14,429 nucleotides of DNA from Candidatus Kapaibacterium sp. (GTDB lineage: Bacteria; Bacteroidota; Ignavibacteria; Kapaibacteriales; Kapaibacteriaceae). The stretch spans positions 1 through 14,429 of the forward strand of contig JAURNF010000025.1 in the NCBI GenBank assembly GCA_030830285.1. Direction: 5' to 3'. Shown in pieces: positions 1 to 7,475 of this stretch (position 1 is its first letter; every line of letters begins with the position of its first letter). The notes under the pieces were generated by a model, which did not search any database, was not told the origin of the DNA, and was given only the letters and a program-made list of their open reading frames with translations. The translations under genes and the position numbers were made by a program.

Positions 1-441
1 ATGACCAAGCATGGATACAAGGTAGGTCTGATTCCCGACGCATGGGTGTATCACAAGCGACGCACAGATCTGTGGAAGTTCTTCAAGCAGGTCCACAATA
101 GCGGTATCGCACGGATCAACATCACGCTGCGTCATCCCAATACGCTGAAGCCGACCCATTTCTTCCCTGCCATGTTTACGGCCTACATCCTGTTGGCCAT
201 CGGCACAGCTATCGTCGAGCCTATGGGCTGGGTTGGCTTGGCACCACTCGCTGTGTATCTCTTTGCGCTAATGAGCAGCGCTCTCGTGCAGTACAAATCA
301 CCGATGCTCGCATTGAAATGCGTGGCGGCATCACTTGTGCAGCTTACATCGTACGGATTAGGATTCATGCGCGGCATCATATGGCGCATCATCCTCAATA
401 AGCCCGAGCAAGGGGCTTTCGAGGCAACGTTCTACAAGTAA
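1..441 (+). CDS. Family 2 glycosyltransferase, C-terminal part (gene starts upstream of window)
   Basis: This is the last 146 codons of a membrane-associated family 2 glycosyltransferase; the nucleotide-sugar binding half lies left of the window. The first codon happens to be ATG but is probably internal, because the visible protein begins in the conserved stretch 'GYKVGLIPDAWVYHKRR' that normally follows the acidic ED motif of this family. The basic block 'YHKRRTDLWKFFKQ' followed by an 'HNSG' and a 'RHP' segment resembles the ExoA-type exopolysaccharide glycosyltransferases, where this part lies at the membrane face and helps bind acceptor. Three hydrophobic segments follow, at about residues 54-74, 77-97 and 102-131, so the C-terminus is membrane-embedded. 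It ends in TAA only 13 bp from the stop of a convergent gene. The donor and acceptor cannot be told from this fragment. The family call is firm; the exact sub-family is not. Confidence 0.85.
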   Translation: MTKHGYKVGLIPDAWVYHKRRTDLWKFFKQVHNSGIARINITLRHPNTLKPTHFFPAMFTAYILLAIGTAIVEPMGWVGLAPLAVYLFALMSSALVQYKSPMLALKCVAASLVQLTSYGLGFMRGIIWRIILNKPEQGAFEATFYK

Positions 442-454
442 CCGCGAGCGGGTC

Positions 455-1210
455 TTACAGGCGCACTTGGACCATGAACGTGAAGTTCAGGTGATAAAGA
501 ACTCCTTCCCCTGTTTCATTCTGCGATACAGGAGTGAGAAGCTCACCACGTCCACCATTGGCTGTGGAGCGTGTGTCGCGACCAAGTAGGTTCATCGCAC
601 CCCAACCCACACTTGTGTTTACGAACACCGGGTAGTAGATCTCGCCTTCAATACCGAGGCGCGCCATTGCTCCGAGGCGTGTTGCAGCTGACTTGCCGTT
701 GAACACCTCTACACGTTGGACTATTGAATCTGCCACGAGTGTCTTGCTATCTCGCGTAATCGTGTTCTCGCCGACAAAAAGCATACGAGCTTCAGCACCG
801 ACGTAGGCACGAGCGAATGCCCAAGGAAACTCAACGAACGACCATTCGAAGCCTGCAAGCGCGGCAGTGAGGGCGTTCTCATGTGTGACGCGTATCGAGT
901 ACGTTTCACCGACGATACTCTGGGCACCCTTGTACATGAAGTAGTCGAGTCCCACTGGAATACGGAATTTCTTCTGCTTATCGAGGTCAATGTATCCGCG
1001 CAGACCCCAGCCCATCTGTGCACCGTCAAATGCACCGCCATAGGTCTCGTCTGGCGTTGTATTCTGGCTGCTTGCAAGACGATAGACAGCAGGATTGTCG
1101 CTCGTGATCCAGTCAGTCGACAAACCGGCAGCTACACGAAATCGGACTTGTGCAACAGCGTTCGTCGAGAGAAGAGAAATGCACGCGATAATGACAGCAA
1201 GAGTGCGCAT
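455..1210 (-). CDS. Secreted outer-membrane beta-barrel protein, function unknown
   Basis: The 251-residue protein starts with a typical Sec signal peptide (residues 1-20, a hydrophobic core ending 'NAVA' before QV). The mature part is rich in glycine and alternating aromatic or aliphatic residues, with many short strands such as 'WGLRGYIDL', 'RIPVGLDYFMY' and 'ARAYVGAEARMLF'. It ends in an alternating strand, 'YHLNFTFMVQVRL', as expected for the closing strand of an eight- to ten-stranded outer-membrane barrel. No OmpA peptidoglycan-binding domain follows. No catalytic motif was recognised, so it could be a structural porin-like or OmpW/OmpX-like barrel. It is the last minus-strand gene of the group, 56 bp after the glycosyltransferase gene, and may be co-transcribed with it. 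The ATG is chosen because the signal peptide begins right there; no strong Shine-Dalgarno precedes it. The barrel call is inference from composition and strand pattern. Confidence 0.75.
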   Translation of the reverse strand: MRTLAVIIACISLLSTNAVAQVRFRVAAGLSTDWITSDNPAVYRLASSQNTTPDETYGGAFDGAQMGWGLRGYIDLDKQKKFRIPVGLDYFMYKGAQSIVGETYSIRVTHENALTAALAGFEWSFVEFPWAFARAYVGAEARMLFVGENTITRDSKTLVADSIVQRVEVFNGKSAATRLGAMARLGIEGEIYYPVFVNTSVGWGAMNLLGRDTRSTANGGRGELLTPVSQNETGEGVLYHLNFTFMVQVRL

Positions 1211-1266
1211 GATAGTATTCCGTGTACGTAGGTCAGTACCTGATCAACAATGAGATGGTGTGAATG

Positions 1267-2310
1267 TTACCCGAGACGTTCACGAACACTGAATTTCTGG
1301 TGTTCGAGGTTGTTCTTCACAATGAGTTCACCAATGAGGCCGATAGATATCAGCTGAACACCCACGATGATCATTGCTACACCGAACAGCGCGAGTGGTC
1401 GGTTGCTGAGCGATGTTCTGCCGAGAGACCATTCGATGACAAGATAGAGATCGGTCACAAAGCCGACGACGGCGAAGAGGGAACCTACAGCACCAAAGAA
1501 GTGCAGTGGACGCTTGATGTAGCGCGTCGTGAACATCACGGTGAGAAGATCGAGGTAGCCCTTGAGAAAGCGGCTCATCCCAAACTTCGAAACACCGTGC
1601 TGTCGAGCCCGATGCTGCACCGGAATCTCCGTCACACGGAAACCTTCCCAATGCGCTAACGCTGGGATGTAGCGATGCATTTCGCCATACACCTGAACAT
1701 TCTCAATCACTTCGCGTCGATAACCCTTGAGTCCGCAGTTGAAGTCATGCAGGCGAATGCCACTCATCCGTGACGTAACGGCATTGAACAGCTTTGACGG
1801 CATTGTCTTGTGCCAAGGGTCATGGCGCTTGCGCTTCCATCCCGACACGAGATCGTAGCCCTCCTCGAGTTTAGCGACGAGGGAAGGAATCTCATTCGGG
1901 TCGTCCTGCAGGTCTGCATCCATTGTGATAACGATATCGCCCTTGCATTCGGAGAATCCGATCGCTAGCGCTGCAGACTTGCCATGATTCGTTCTGAATC
2001 GAATTGCCTTGAATCGCTGATTCCGAGCATGAATGTCTTGAATAACTCGGAATGAATCATCTGTTGAACCGTCGTCAACGAACAGCACTTCATACTTACC
2101 ACGAGCAACACGCTCTAGCACATTCTCGAGTTGACGTGCAAGTTCCGGAAGAGACTCTTCCTCATTCAGTAGGGGAATGACAACTGATATCGAGCCTTGA
2201 ATGCTACTATGGCGCTGCTGCTGTCTATCGCGTTGTGGGCGATTTCGAGAGAAGCGACGTCGTCGTCGACGATGTTGTGATCCTTCGTTACTCTGTTTTT
2301 CTTCACTCAT
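1267..2310 (-). CDS. DPM1/GtrB-like family 2 glycosyltransferase (probable polyprenyl-phosphate sugar transferase)
   Basis: The 347-residue protein carries a full GT-A family 2 domain: 'VVIPLLNEEESL' at residues 43-54, 'VDDGSTDD' at 78-85 for the nucleotide, and 'DADLQDDP' at 131-138, the metal-binding DXD-type motif. Further on are 'HDFNCGLKGYRRE' (188-200) and 'VQHRARQHGVSKF' (231-243), both typical of dolichyl/polyprenyl-phosphate mannose or glucose synthases and of GtrB/ArnC relatives. Two C-terminal membrane helices follow at about 268-292 and 305-331. Such enzymes move a sugar from a nucleotide donor to undecaprenyl phosphate at the inner membrane, for later use in lipopolysaccharide or protein glycosylation. 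An upstream ATG is in frame, but its extension is arginine- and cysteine-rich non-homologous sequence overlapping the previous gene, so I take the ATG 14 bp after that gene's stop. Residues 13-34 form an unusual tail with six arginines in a row. Donor sugar is unknown. Confidence 0.92.
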   Translation of the reverse strand: MSEEKQSNEGSQHRRRRRRFSRNRPQRDRQQQRHSSIQGSISVVIPLLNEEESLPELARQLENVLERVARGKYEVLFVDDGSTDDSFRVIQDIHARNQRFKAIRFRTNHGKSAALAIGFSECKGDIVITMDADLQDDPNEIPSLVAKLEEGYDLVSGWKRKRHDPWHKTMPSKLFNAVTSRMSGIRLHDFNCGLKGYRREVIENVQVYGEMHRYIPALAHWEGFRVTEIPVQHRARQHGVSKFGMSRFLKGYLDLLTVMFTTRYIKRPLHFFGAVGSLFAVVGFVTDLYLVIEWSLGRTSLSNRPLALFGVAMIIVGVQLISIGLIGELIVKNNLEHQKFSVRERLG

Positions 2311-2324
2311 GCAATACTTCGGAG

Positions 2325-3101
2325 TTATTGGTGCATCATGATGCGCTGCATTACTCGGCCACGTTGGTCGACAACACGAACGACGTACGCACCGATTGGA
2401 AGATCGTGCACGTGCAGACGAATACTCTCTGACTCGGTGATGTATGATCGAACAGAGTGTCCGACAACTGTCAAGACGTCTACGTTCCAACCCGGCTCAC
2501 ATCCTGTCACAGATAGTACATCAGATGTGGGATTTGGAGCGATCACAACAGATGAATTCCATGCCTCATTCACACTCGATGTCGTTTGGCGGTACCATAC
2601 GAGCAGCTTAAAACGTGTGAGTGCACGGTTATCCGTCGCATAGACCATTCCTGAGTCAACACGAGCCTTTATGAAGTTGTCCGGAAAGTCCGTAATCGCA
2701 TCCACGATATACGCAGAATCAATCCCTAGTGGGAGACGCTGGTTCATGAATAGCTCGAGTCTTCCACCTGTCCATGTGATGTTCAGATCGTAGTCATGCC
2801 GAACTGAGGAATCAGATGACAGCGGACGAAGATCCTTCGGACTAAGCCAGATTCGATCAGGGGTCGGTGGTACGGTGTAGATAATGTACACACCTGCTGG
2901 AGGTGGCAGCGAAGGAATCTCACGCTCACCAAGTGCAACATCGAGTCCATTCGTAGCGTTTTGATGTGCACCAAACGTGAATGTTCCTGATGAGGTAGAC
3001 ACAGGAGTAATGTTTCTTACGGTCATCGTAAACGCTACTTCCTGACTCAACGCAGATGCGAGTGATAGCGTCAGCAGCGAAACGATTATGAGGGTTCTCA
3101 T
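2325..3101 (-). CDS. Small secreted protein: shared surface module plus T9SS sorting domain
   Basis: The 258-residue protein has a Sec signal peptide (1-20, ending 'SALSQ'), one module covering about residues 22-180, and a T9SS type-A-like sorting domain at about 186-258. The sorting domain shows 'IAPNPTSDVLSV' (the PNP turn), a strand with 'VLTVVGHSV', and 'DLPIGAYVVRV', the usual G-x-Y-x-x-R/K-V strand. The central module contains 'LDVALGEREIPSLPPPAG' and aligns by eye with regions of two larger neighbours, so this looks like a stripped-down member of the same family. The start is set by the signal peptide and an AGGA site six bases upstream; in-frame ATGs further 5' lie in or before the terminator of the preceding gene. 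It is followed after 14 bp by the glycosyltransferase gene. It is expected on the cell surface or released; its binding partner is unknown. Confidence 0.85.
   Translation of the reverse strand: MRTLIIVSLLTLSLASALSQEVAFTMTVRNITPVSTSSGTFTFGAHQNATNGLDVALGEREIPSLPPPAGVYIIYTVPPTPDRIWLSPKDLRPLSSDSSVRHDYDLNITWTGGRLELFMNQRLPLGIDSAYIVDAITDFPDNFIKARVDSGMVYATDNRALTRFKLLVWYRQTTSSVNEAWNSSVVIAPNPTSDVLSVTGCEPGWNVDVLTVVGHSVRSYITESESIRLHVHDLPIGAYVVRVVDQRGRVMQRIMMHQ
2562..3038 (-). repeat. Shared surface module, copy in the 258-residue protein
   Basis: Protein-level repeat unit making up almost all of the mature protein. Landmarks are 'FTFGAHQNATNGLDVALGE', then 'REIPSLPPPAGVY', later 'YDLNITW', 'SAYIVD' and 'TRFKLLVWY'. 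They occur in the same order as in the copies within the giant protein and the 1035-residue protein. The similarity is divergent and was judged by eye; the DNA is not repetitive. The boundaries are approximate. Confidence 0.55.
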
Positions 3102-3107
3102 GACGAT

Positions 3108-3111
3108 TCCT
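3108..3111 (-). promoter_or_regulatory. Shine-Dalgarno (AGGA) for the 258-residue protein gene
   Basis: AGGA on the minus strand lies six bases before the ATG at 3101. It favours this ATG over the in-frame ATG at 3119, which directly follows the terminator T-tract and has no ribosome site. Confidence 0.65.
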
Positions 3112-3123
3112 GTTACCATGAAC

Positions 3124-3158
3124 AAAAAAGGGCAGCAGTTACCTGCTGCCCTTTCTTT
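3124..3158 (-). terminator. Rho-independent terminator after the 1035-residue surface protein gene
   Basis: A perfect 12-bp stem (3127-3138 with 3143-3154, arm AAAGGGCAGCAG on the plus strand) encloses a four-base loop. Read on the minus strand it is followed by six T residues and then GTT, a classic intrinsic terminator. It begins 16 bases after the TAA of the upstream gene. The T-tract ends only 22 bases before the start codon of the next gene, leaving no room for a promoter between them. The hairpin is also A-rich on its 5' side, as is common for strong terminators. Confidence 0.93.
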
Positions 3159-3174
3159 GTTTTCGACCATTGTC

Positions 3175-6100
3175 TTAGCGAACGATAGTAACCGCGCTTG
3201 TTGCTGTTGCACCGTTTGTCGTGACCTTCACGATGTAGCGGCCTTGAGCAAGTGACGCTGCGTTCATATCGAAGCCGTAGATGCCTGCTGTCTTCTCGTC
3301 ATCGACGATTGTCGATACGAGTTGACCCATTGCATCAAAGAGAGCAACTGTTACGCGACCTGACTGTGGCACAGTTACGTTGACCATACCAATAGCAGAT
3401 GCTGGGTTTGGCGAAACAGATACTGTGAGAGCTGTAAGATCAGCTTCTTGACCCATCAGACGGATGTACGGTGTGCGTGCATCTGTGATTGTGATGTTGT
3501 TGCTACGACCAGCAACGACTGTTCCGAGAACTGCACCCGAGATTGGGTTCGTAACGACGTACGAACGGCTTGGGTTGTTCACTGTGAGTGTTACAGGGAA
3601 CGTTGCGCCTTGGAGTTGGATCGTTGGGTTTACATCATCATTGATGTATGTCTGGTCTGAGAAACGAACGTCGAACAGACCATTTGGTGGTACTGGTGGA
3701 AGTTCGAACACGTTACGTGTATCGATTGAACCGCGTGTAGCAACAAACACATCGCCTACGTTCTCAGCGTTGTCGCTGATTGTTACGCGCATTGCGTTTG
3801 CCTTAACTGTCTCACGGACTGTCGAGAAGTTAATGCCACTCTTACCAAGTGTACCACAGCACATCGAAAGATATGCCTGACCAGAGATCTTGATCCAGTA
3901 ACCGAGGCCTGGCTCGATTTCTGTAACAGCTTGGTAACCACGATTTGTTACGTATCCGTAGATATCACCAGTGATCGCAGGGAATGCACCTGAGCCGAAT
4001 GGCAGAAGTGTAACGTTCTCTGTTGATGTTGGCGATGAAAGCGAACCGATTGTGTTCCAACCATCATAAAGACGTGTTGTGAACGCTTGGTCGTCGATGC
4101 GGCGGATGCGTGAACCAGCAATTGTCTTGTCGAGATCGTCCGAGTACTTCACGAAGTAACCAACGCCAGGCACAACATCGTTACCAGCTTGCTGATAAAT
4201 GTTCTGCGAGAAACGAACAGGCTCTGTGAGAGCATTGCGGAAGATTGACTTCCATGCGCTCGACGATGGGTTAACAGGAACCGAAAGGAGGTTCCAACCC
4301 TTGTTGATCACTGGGAATTGAGCAACCTTTGGAAGTGTGTACTCAATCGTGAACGCCTTGATGTCGGCATCACGAAGTGTGAATGAGCGACGGTTCTGAG
4401 GTGTCAGAACTGTACCTTCACGCATGTTCACGTTGAAACGTGAGCCATTAAGTGTGTCACGGACGAACAGGTCTGAACCAGGGATGAACTCATCAACGTC
4501 CCACTCTACAACAACTGGATAGTTGAGGTCGCTGCCAGCGTTGAAGCGGCATGTGTAGAGAAGTGTTGTGTCTGAGTAGATCGAACGGATATCGCGTGAT
4601 GAGCTCTTTGGACGCTGTGCTGTACCAGCCCAGAGGTCGCCAAGACCATACTGATAAATGTCGACGCCTTCCTTGTTGCGTGGGTAGAAGCGAGCACCAA
4701 ATGAGTTGAGTGCTGACTTGTAGACTGTTTCACCGAAGAGTGTGTCTACTTCATCTGTAGCGCGATTACCAACACCGAATGTGAGGTATGTACGCTCTAC
4801 TGGTGAGTTCGAGTTACGAACTTGGATTGTGATACCGCGACCAAGGAACTCTTGGCTACGCTGCCAGTTGTTGTTCTCGTCGAACGCATTTGGCTCGTAT
4901 GGAGTGCGGAAGTAGATGAATGTGACCTTGAGGTGCACAGGTGAAACTTCGAGTGATGGCGACTTGAACGAGATTGTGCCAACATATGTGCCACAGATTT
5001 CCTGCTCATCACCGTTTGGAAGTTCGTTTGGATCGCAGATGATGCGAAGGTTGATATCACGTGTACCAACTGTTGGGTCACCGAATGGTGTTACACCAAG
5101 TGTTGTTCCAAGGATACCCTTGTCCATGATCTGAACATAGCCTTCACGAACTGGCTGTGGGAATGGATCATTCTCGCCAGCGCCACCCTTCTTGAACGAC
5201 TTGAACTTCAACCACTTCTTGTCTGACTGCACGAGGATCTCGTATGCGCGAGTACCAGGAGCAATGTTGATGAAGTCGATGTCGCGCGTGCCTATACCAT
5301 TTGGCTGATCGTCGAACGAGCTGCCGTAGTCGATTGTGATAGGATCAACAACGAACCACTGTGTACCATTCGAACCGTTTACTGAGTCAGCAAGACGGCT
5401 TGTTGGGTCAGCGTTGAGGTTGAACGACAGACGTGGCGAAAGGTCAGTTACTTCCAACCAGATCATACCTGGCTTTGATGGACGCAGTGGATCGCGAATC
5501 TGCTCTTGGTTGAGGTTGTCGATGAAGTAGTTATCGACACCACCAACGCCAGCAAATTCACCTGGAACACCGTCGCCTGGGAATGCAATTGACTTACCCA
5601 TTTGGAAGTCATTGTAGAACAGCGTGTCATTCGTGAGAATGATCGGAGTACGTGCTGATTCTACATCGATTGATGGGTCAGCAATAACCTTGAAGCGCAA
5701 GTACACAAGCTCTTGGAACGGACGCTGATCGCAAGGCTGCGTGATGTCGCCCGTTTGTGGGAGTGGCTTCGATGAGATACCTGTGACAAGCGCGCGCTTA
5801 CCACGAAGGCGGTTCTGCACAGGAGCCTTGATTACACGCTGATATGATGTATCGCGTGCAACATCAACTGTGTATTCGAAGTCCTTACCAAGGCATGACA
5901 GTGGTGCGAATTGCACACCGCGCTTTGGTCCGTTCTTATCAATACCGATAAGCTGAAGAGCAGTAGAGTCGTACTGCACCTTGAACTTAAAGCTAAAGAT
6001 TGGGAACGCTTCGAAGATCTCCGTCGAGCGCCAGCAGTTCTTGATGAACACTGGAACGAGGAGTTCACGATCGCCGTTTGGACCACGCTTGGAAGTCCAG

Positions 6101-6282
6101 ATGCGGCCATCAGGATAATACGTTTGGTTCCAACCACCGGCAACGCCGGTCAGCGAGAGCGTCGGCAACTCGGGCTTGTTTTGTGCGTGAAGCACTTGCG
6201 AGCCGAGGCCGATCAATGCTGCAAGCAGGAGCACCACGCCAATCTTGGCGTCGCTACCCCAGAGAGCATATCGACGATTCAT
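3175..6282 (-). CDS. Large T9SS-type surface protein with cohesin-like N-domain, GWN repeats and two shared modules
   Basis: The 1035-residue protein begins with a long signal peptide (about 1-33, core 'IGVVLLLAALIGLG', ending 'LHAQ'). Residues about 70-235 look like a cohesin-type beta-sandwich ('FSFKFKVQYDSTALQLIGID', later 'LVYLRFKVI'). A beta-rich middle follows, then shared-module copy A (about 495-655), two tandem GWN...PG.GY repeats (661-713 and 740-800), module copy B with 'FELPPVPPNGLFDVRF' (about 826-948), and a T9SS sorting domain (about 952-1035: 'VSVSPNP', 'VALFDAMGQLV', 'LAQGRYIVKV') ending in TIVR. Start choice: an in-frame ATG at 6321 overlaps the previous stop as ATGA, but GAGGAG stands six bases before the ATG at 6282 and that start gives a cleaner signal peptide. 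The gene lies 35 bp behind the 380-residue gene and is closed by a strong terminator. No enzymatic motif was seen; a structural or adhesive role is inferred. Confidence 0.9.
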   Translation of the reverse strand: MNRRYALWGSDAKIGVVLLLAALIGLGSQVLHAQNKPELPTLSLTGVAGGWNQTYYPDGRIWTSKRGPNGDRELLVPVFIKNCWRSTEIFEAFPIFSFKFKVQYDSTALQLIGIDKNGPKRGVQFAPLSCLGKDFEYTVDVARDTSYQRVIKAPVQNRLRGKRALVTGISSKPLPQTGDITQPCDQRPFQELVYLRFKVIADPSIDVESARTPIILTNDTLFYNDFQMGKSIAFPGDGVPGEFAGVGGVDNYFIDNLNQEQIRDPLRPSKPGMIWLEVTDLSPRLSFNLNADPTSRLADSVNGSNGTQWFVVDPITIDYGSSFDDQPNGIGTRDIDFINIAPGTRAYEILVQSDKKWLKFKSFKKGGAGENDPFPQPVREGYVQIMDKGILGTTLGVTPFGDPTVGTRDINLRIICDPNELPNGDEQEICGTYVGTISFKSPSLEVSPVHLKVTFIYFRTPYEPNAFDENNNWQRSQEFLGRGITIQVRNSNSPVERTYLTFGVGNRATDEVDTLFGETVYKSALNSFGARFYPRNKEGVDIYQYGLGDLWAGTAQRPKSSSRDIRSIYSDTTLLYTCRFNAGSDLNYPVVVEWDVDEFIPGSDLFVRDTLNGSRFNVNMREGTVLTPQNRRSFTLRDADIKAFTIEYTLPKVAQFPVINKGWNLLSVPVNPSSSAWKSIFRNALTEPVRFSQNIYQQAGNDVVPGVGYFVKYSDDLDKTIAGSRIRRIDDQAFTTRLYDGWNTIGSLSSPTSTENVTLLPFGSGAFPAITGDIYGYVTNRGYQAVTEIEPGLGYWIKISGQAYLSMCCGTLGKSGINFSTVRETVKANAMRVTISDNAENVGDVFVATRGSIDTRNVFELPPVPPNGLFDVRFSDQTYINDDVNPTIQLQGATFPVTLTVNNPSRSYVVTNPISGAVLGTVVAGRSNNITITDARTPYIRLMGQEADLTALTVSVSPNPASAIGMVNVTVPQSGRVTVALFDAMGQLVSTIVDDEKTAGIYGFDMNAASLAQGRYIVKVTTNGATATSAVTIVR
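3439..3807 (-). repeat. Shared surface module, copy B in the 1035-residue protein
   Basis: This is the shorter of two copies, directly ahead of the sorting domain. It has 'FVATRGSIDTRNVFELPPVP' followed by 'FDVRF', then 'TFPVTLTVNNPSRSYVV' and a final strand 'TPYIRLMG'. The ELPPVP turn followed by FD.R(F/W) is shared almost exactly with the giant protein. Copy boundaries are approximate. Confidence 0.6.
3883..4302 (-). repeat. Tandem GWN...PG.GY repeat pair in the 1035-residue protein
   Basis: Two successive units start 'KGWNLLSVPVNP' and 'DGWNTIGSLSSP' and end 'VPGVGYFVKYS' and 'EPGLGYWIKISG'. Each is about 53-61 residues. Similar GWN/PG-GYW units recur in Bacteroidota-type secreted proteins next to sorting domains. 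The two copies are divergent at DNA level, so they are an old duplication. Confidence 0.75.
4318..4800 (-). repeat. Shared surface module, copy A in the 1035-residue protein
   Basis: This copy contains 'YLTFGVGNRATDEVDTLFGE', then 'YPVVVEWDVDEFIPGSDLF' and 'VRDTLNGSRFNVNMREG', and ends 'IKAFTIEY'. The second half matches the giant protein's 'YPVRISW', 'YYIRDDASNGAVFAYNM' and 'KTGEG' in order and spacing. It lacks the ELPPVP turn, having another loop there. Boundaries are approximate. Confidence 0.55.
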
Positions 6283-6288
6283 AGAAAA

Positions 6289-6294
6289 CTCCTC
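6289..6294 (-). promoter_or_regulatory. Strong Shine-Dalgarno (GAGGAG) deciding the start of the 1035-residue protein
   Basis: GAGGAG on the minus strand is separated by TTTTCT from the ATG at 6282. It supports that start over the upstream ATG at 6321, where the hexamer would instead be read as two glutamate codons. Confidence 0.85.
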
Positions 6295-6317
6295 AGATGA
6301 GTTGATCAAGAGATTCT

Positions 6318-7460
6318 TCATTTCAAATTCAGATTCACAAAGGTCTTTGACCCACAGGATCCTACAATGATGTACGGACCAGGTGGTAGGTGTTCGAGTG
6401 ACATCGTGTGTACATCTCCTGTGAGAGAACGCTGTGAGGCAATCCGTTCACCGGTTACTGTAAACACTGCGATTTCATTCGTCTGCCCATGATTGCAATG
6501 ACACGTCGCTGTTGTATTCGTCACTAGCAATCGTTCATTACTGTCATCGACAGGAGATGAAACCGAAACAATCGGATTTGTCAAAGAAACGTTCAGCGTA
6601 TCAGTAAGTCCACTCGTCACACAAGCACAAGTGTCCAACACTTGCATGCTGCTAACAATCTTCGCCGTTGCGTTTGTCTGTGAGGTCTGATTTCGCAAGT
6701 GTAGTTCAACAGTGGGATTTCGATTCGATGTGAACTGCACCGTAGCCGATGCGCTCATTGAATCAATCGCTATCTCAGAAGAAACCACATCATTGACAGA
6801 TACACTATCAATTGCAACGTTTGTCGAGTCAAGAATCGTCCATCGAAGAATCGCTGTTCGCGGTGAAGCTGCACCGAAGATAATCTGAGTCTGGACTGTT
6901 TGAACAGAATCACGCCCGTCGATTTTCACAGTATCTCGATCAAACTTCACGCCGAGGAGATTATCTCTCTCTGGTGTAGCGACCACTTGCACTTGCTCAC
7001 TGCGAAGAATAGAGACCTTCTTCTTGAACTCTTCGTTGAATGTTGGAGGCCATGGAAATGTGAAGTTGATGCTGTCGGTACATGAACCGACAAAGTTTCC
7101 TGCTACAGCAAAGAGAGGTTTATCACCTACCATGTTTGATGTGACATTGAAACCAAATACTCTCATTTCACCTGGTACAACAAGTGTCATCGTAGCCGGG
7201 AAATAGCTGCCAAATGACAGTGTGTTTTCACTCAACACGTCCGTTGGACGAACGTTCGTTGTGTCAAATCCAATTGTGATGTCAAAGGACGCTAGGCTGT
7301 CTGCGGAACGAATGTTCCCGAGATAAGGGGCGATCAGCCATCGCCGTTCCGAAGAACACACATCAACTGTCCGATAGGTACGAAGCAGTAATGTGTCCTG
7401 AGCGGTGACTCCGCTGGCCGCCGCGAGGACGGCCAGCGTTATTGTCACCAAGAATTTCAT
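6318..7460 (-). CDS. Secreted cohesin-like protein with a divergent, cysteine-containing C-terminal domain
   Basis: The 380-residue protein has a clean signal peptide (1-20, 'LAAASGVTA' before QD). Residues about 30-165 look like a cohesin-type sandwich: 'FDITIGFDTTNVRPTDVL' at 59-76, then 'MRVFGFNVTSN' and a strand with 'PLFAVAGNFVG'. A second beta-sandwich spans about 170-295. The last 80 residues look like a sorting domain in outline ('AVFTVTGERI', 'LEHLPPGPYIIVG') but lack the usual PNP turn and end in NLNLK. Cysteines occur at 35, 127, 278, 280, 320, 322 and 369, including CAC and CHC pairs, more than in its neighbours. Codons include CGG and CGA, so it looks less codon-adapted than the large genes on both sides. 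It starts 15 bp after the 683-residue gene and is probably in one transcript with it. Molecular function is unknown; a surface or periplasmic partner of the flanking proteins is inferred. Confidence 0.87.
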   Translation of the reverse strand: MKFLVTITLAVLAAASGVTAQDTLLLRTYRTVDVCSSERRWLIAPYLGNIRSADSLASFDITIGFDTTNVRPTDVLSENTLSFGSYFPATMTLVVPGEMRVFGFNVTSNMVGDKPLFAVAGNFVGSCTDSINFTFPWPPTFNEEFKKKVSILRSEQVQVVATPERDNLLGVKFDRDTVKIDGRDSVQTVQTQIIFGAASPRTAILRWTILDSTNVAIDSVSVNDVVSSEIAIDSMSASATVQFTSNRNPTVELHLRNQTSQTNATAKIVSSMQVLDTCACVTSGLTDTLNVSLTNPIVSVSSPVDDSNERLLVTNTTATCHCNHGQTNEIAVFTVTGERIASQRSLTGDVHTMSLEHLPPGPYIIVGSCGSKTFVNLNLK

Positions 7461-7475
7461 TGTCGTCGAACCTGA

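Noticed and set aside
1..3. ATG at the first base as a true gene start
   Set aside because: The protein begins in mid-domain of a glycosyltransferase, missing the whole nucleotide-binding half, so the gene starts outside the window.
402..422. Hairpin AAGCCC...GGGCTT near the end of the plus-strand glycosyltransferase as a terminator
   Set aside because: It lies inside the coding sequence, has a six-base stem and no T-tract.
1211..1266. Weak TTGTTG / TACGTA promoter-like pair and a short AGGT...ACCT dyad before the beta-barrel gene
   Set aside because: The boxes match poorly and the dyad is only four base pairs; co-transcription with the preceding gene explains the arrangement as well.
3464..3880. 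Plus-strand open frames opposite the large surface genes (for example 3464-3880, 5911-6300, 12052-12528)
   Set aside because: They are shadows of strongly supported minus-strand genes, rich in Cys, Trp and Arg, with no recognisable family or ribosome site.
6318..6321. ATGA stop-start overlap suggesting translational coupling between the 380- and 1035-residue genes
   Set aside because: The ATG at 6282 has a near-perfect GAGGAG at ideal spacing and directly precedes a signal peptide; the upstream ATG would read through that site. The overlap is probably chance.
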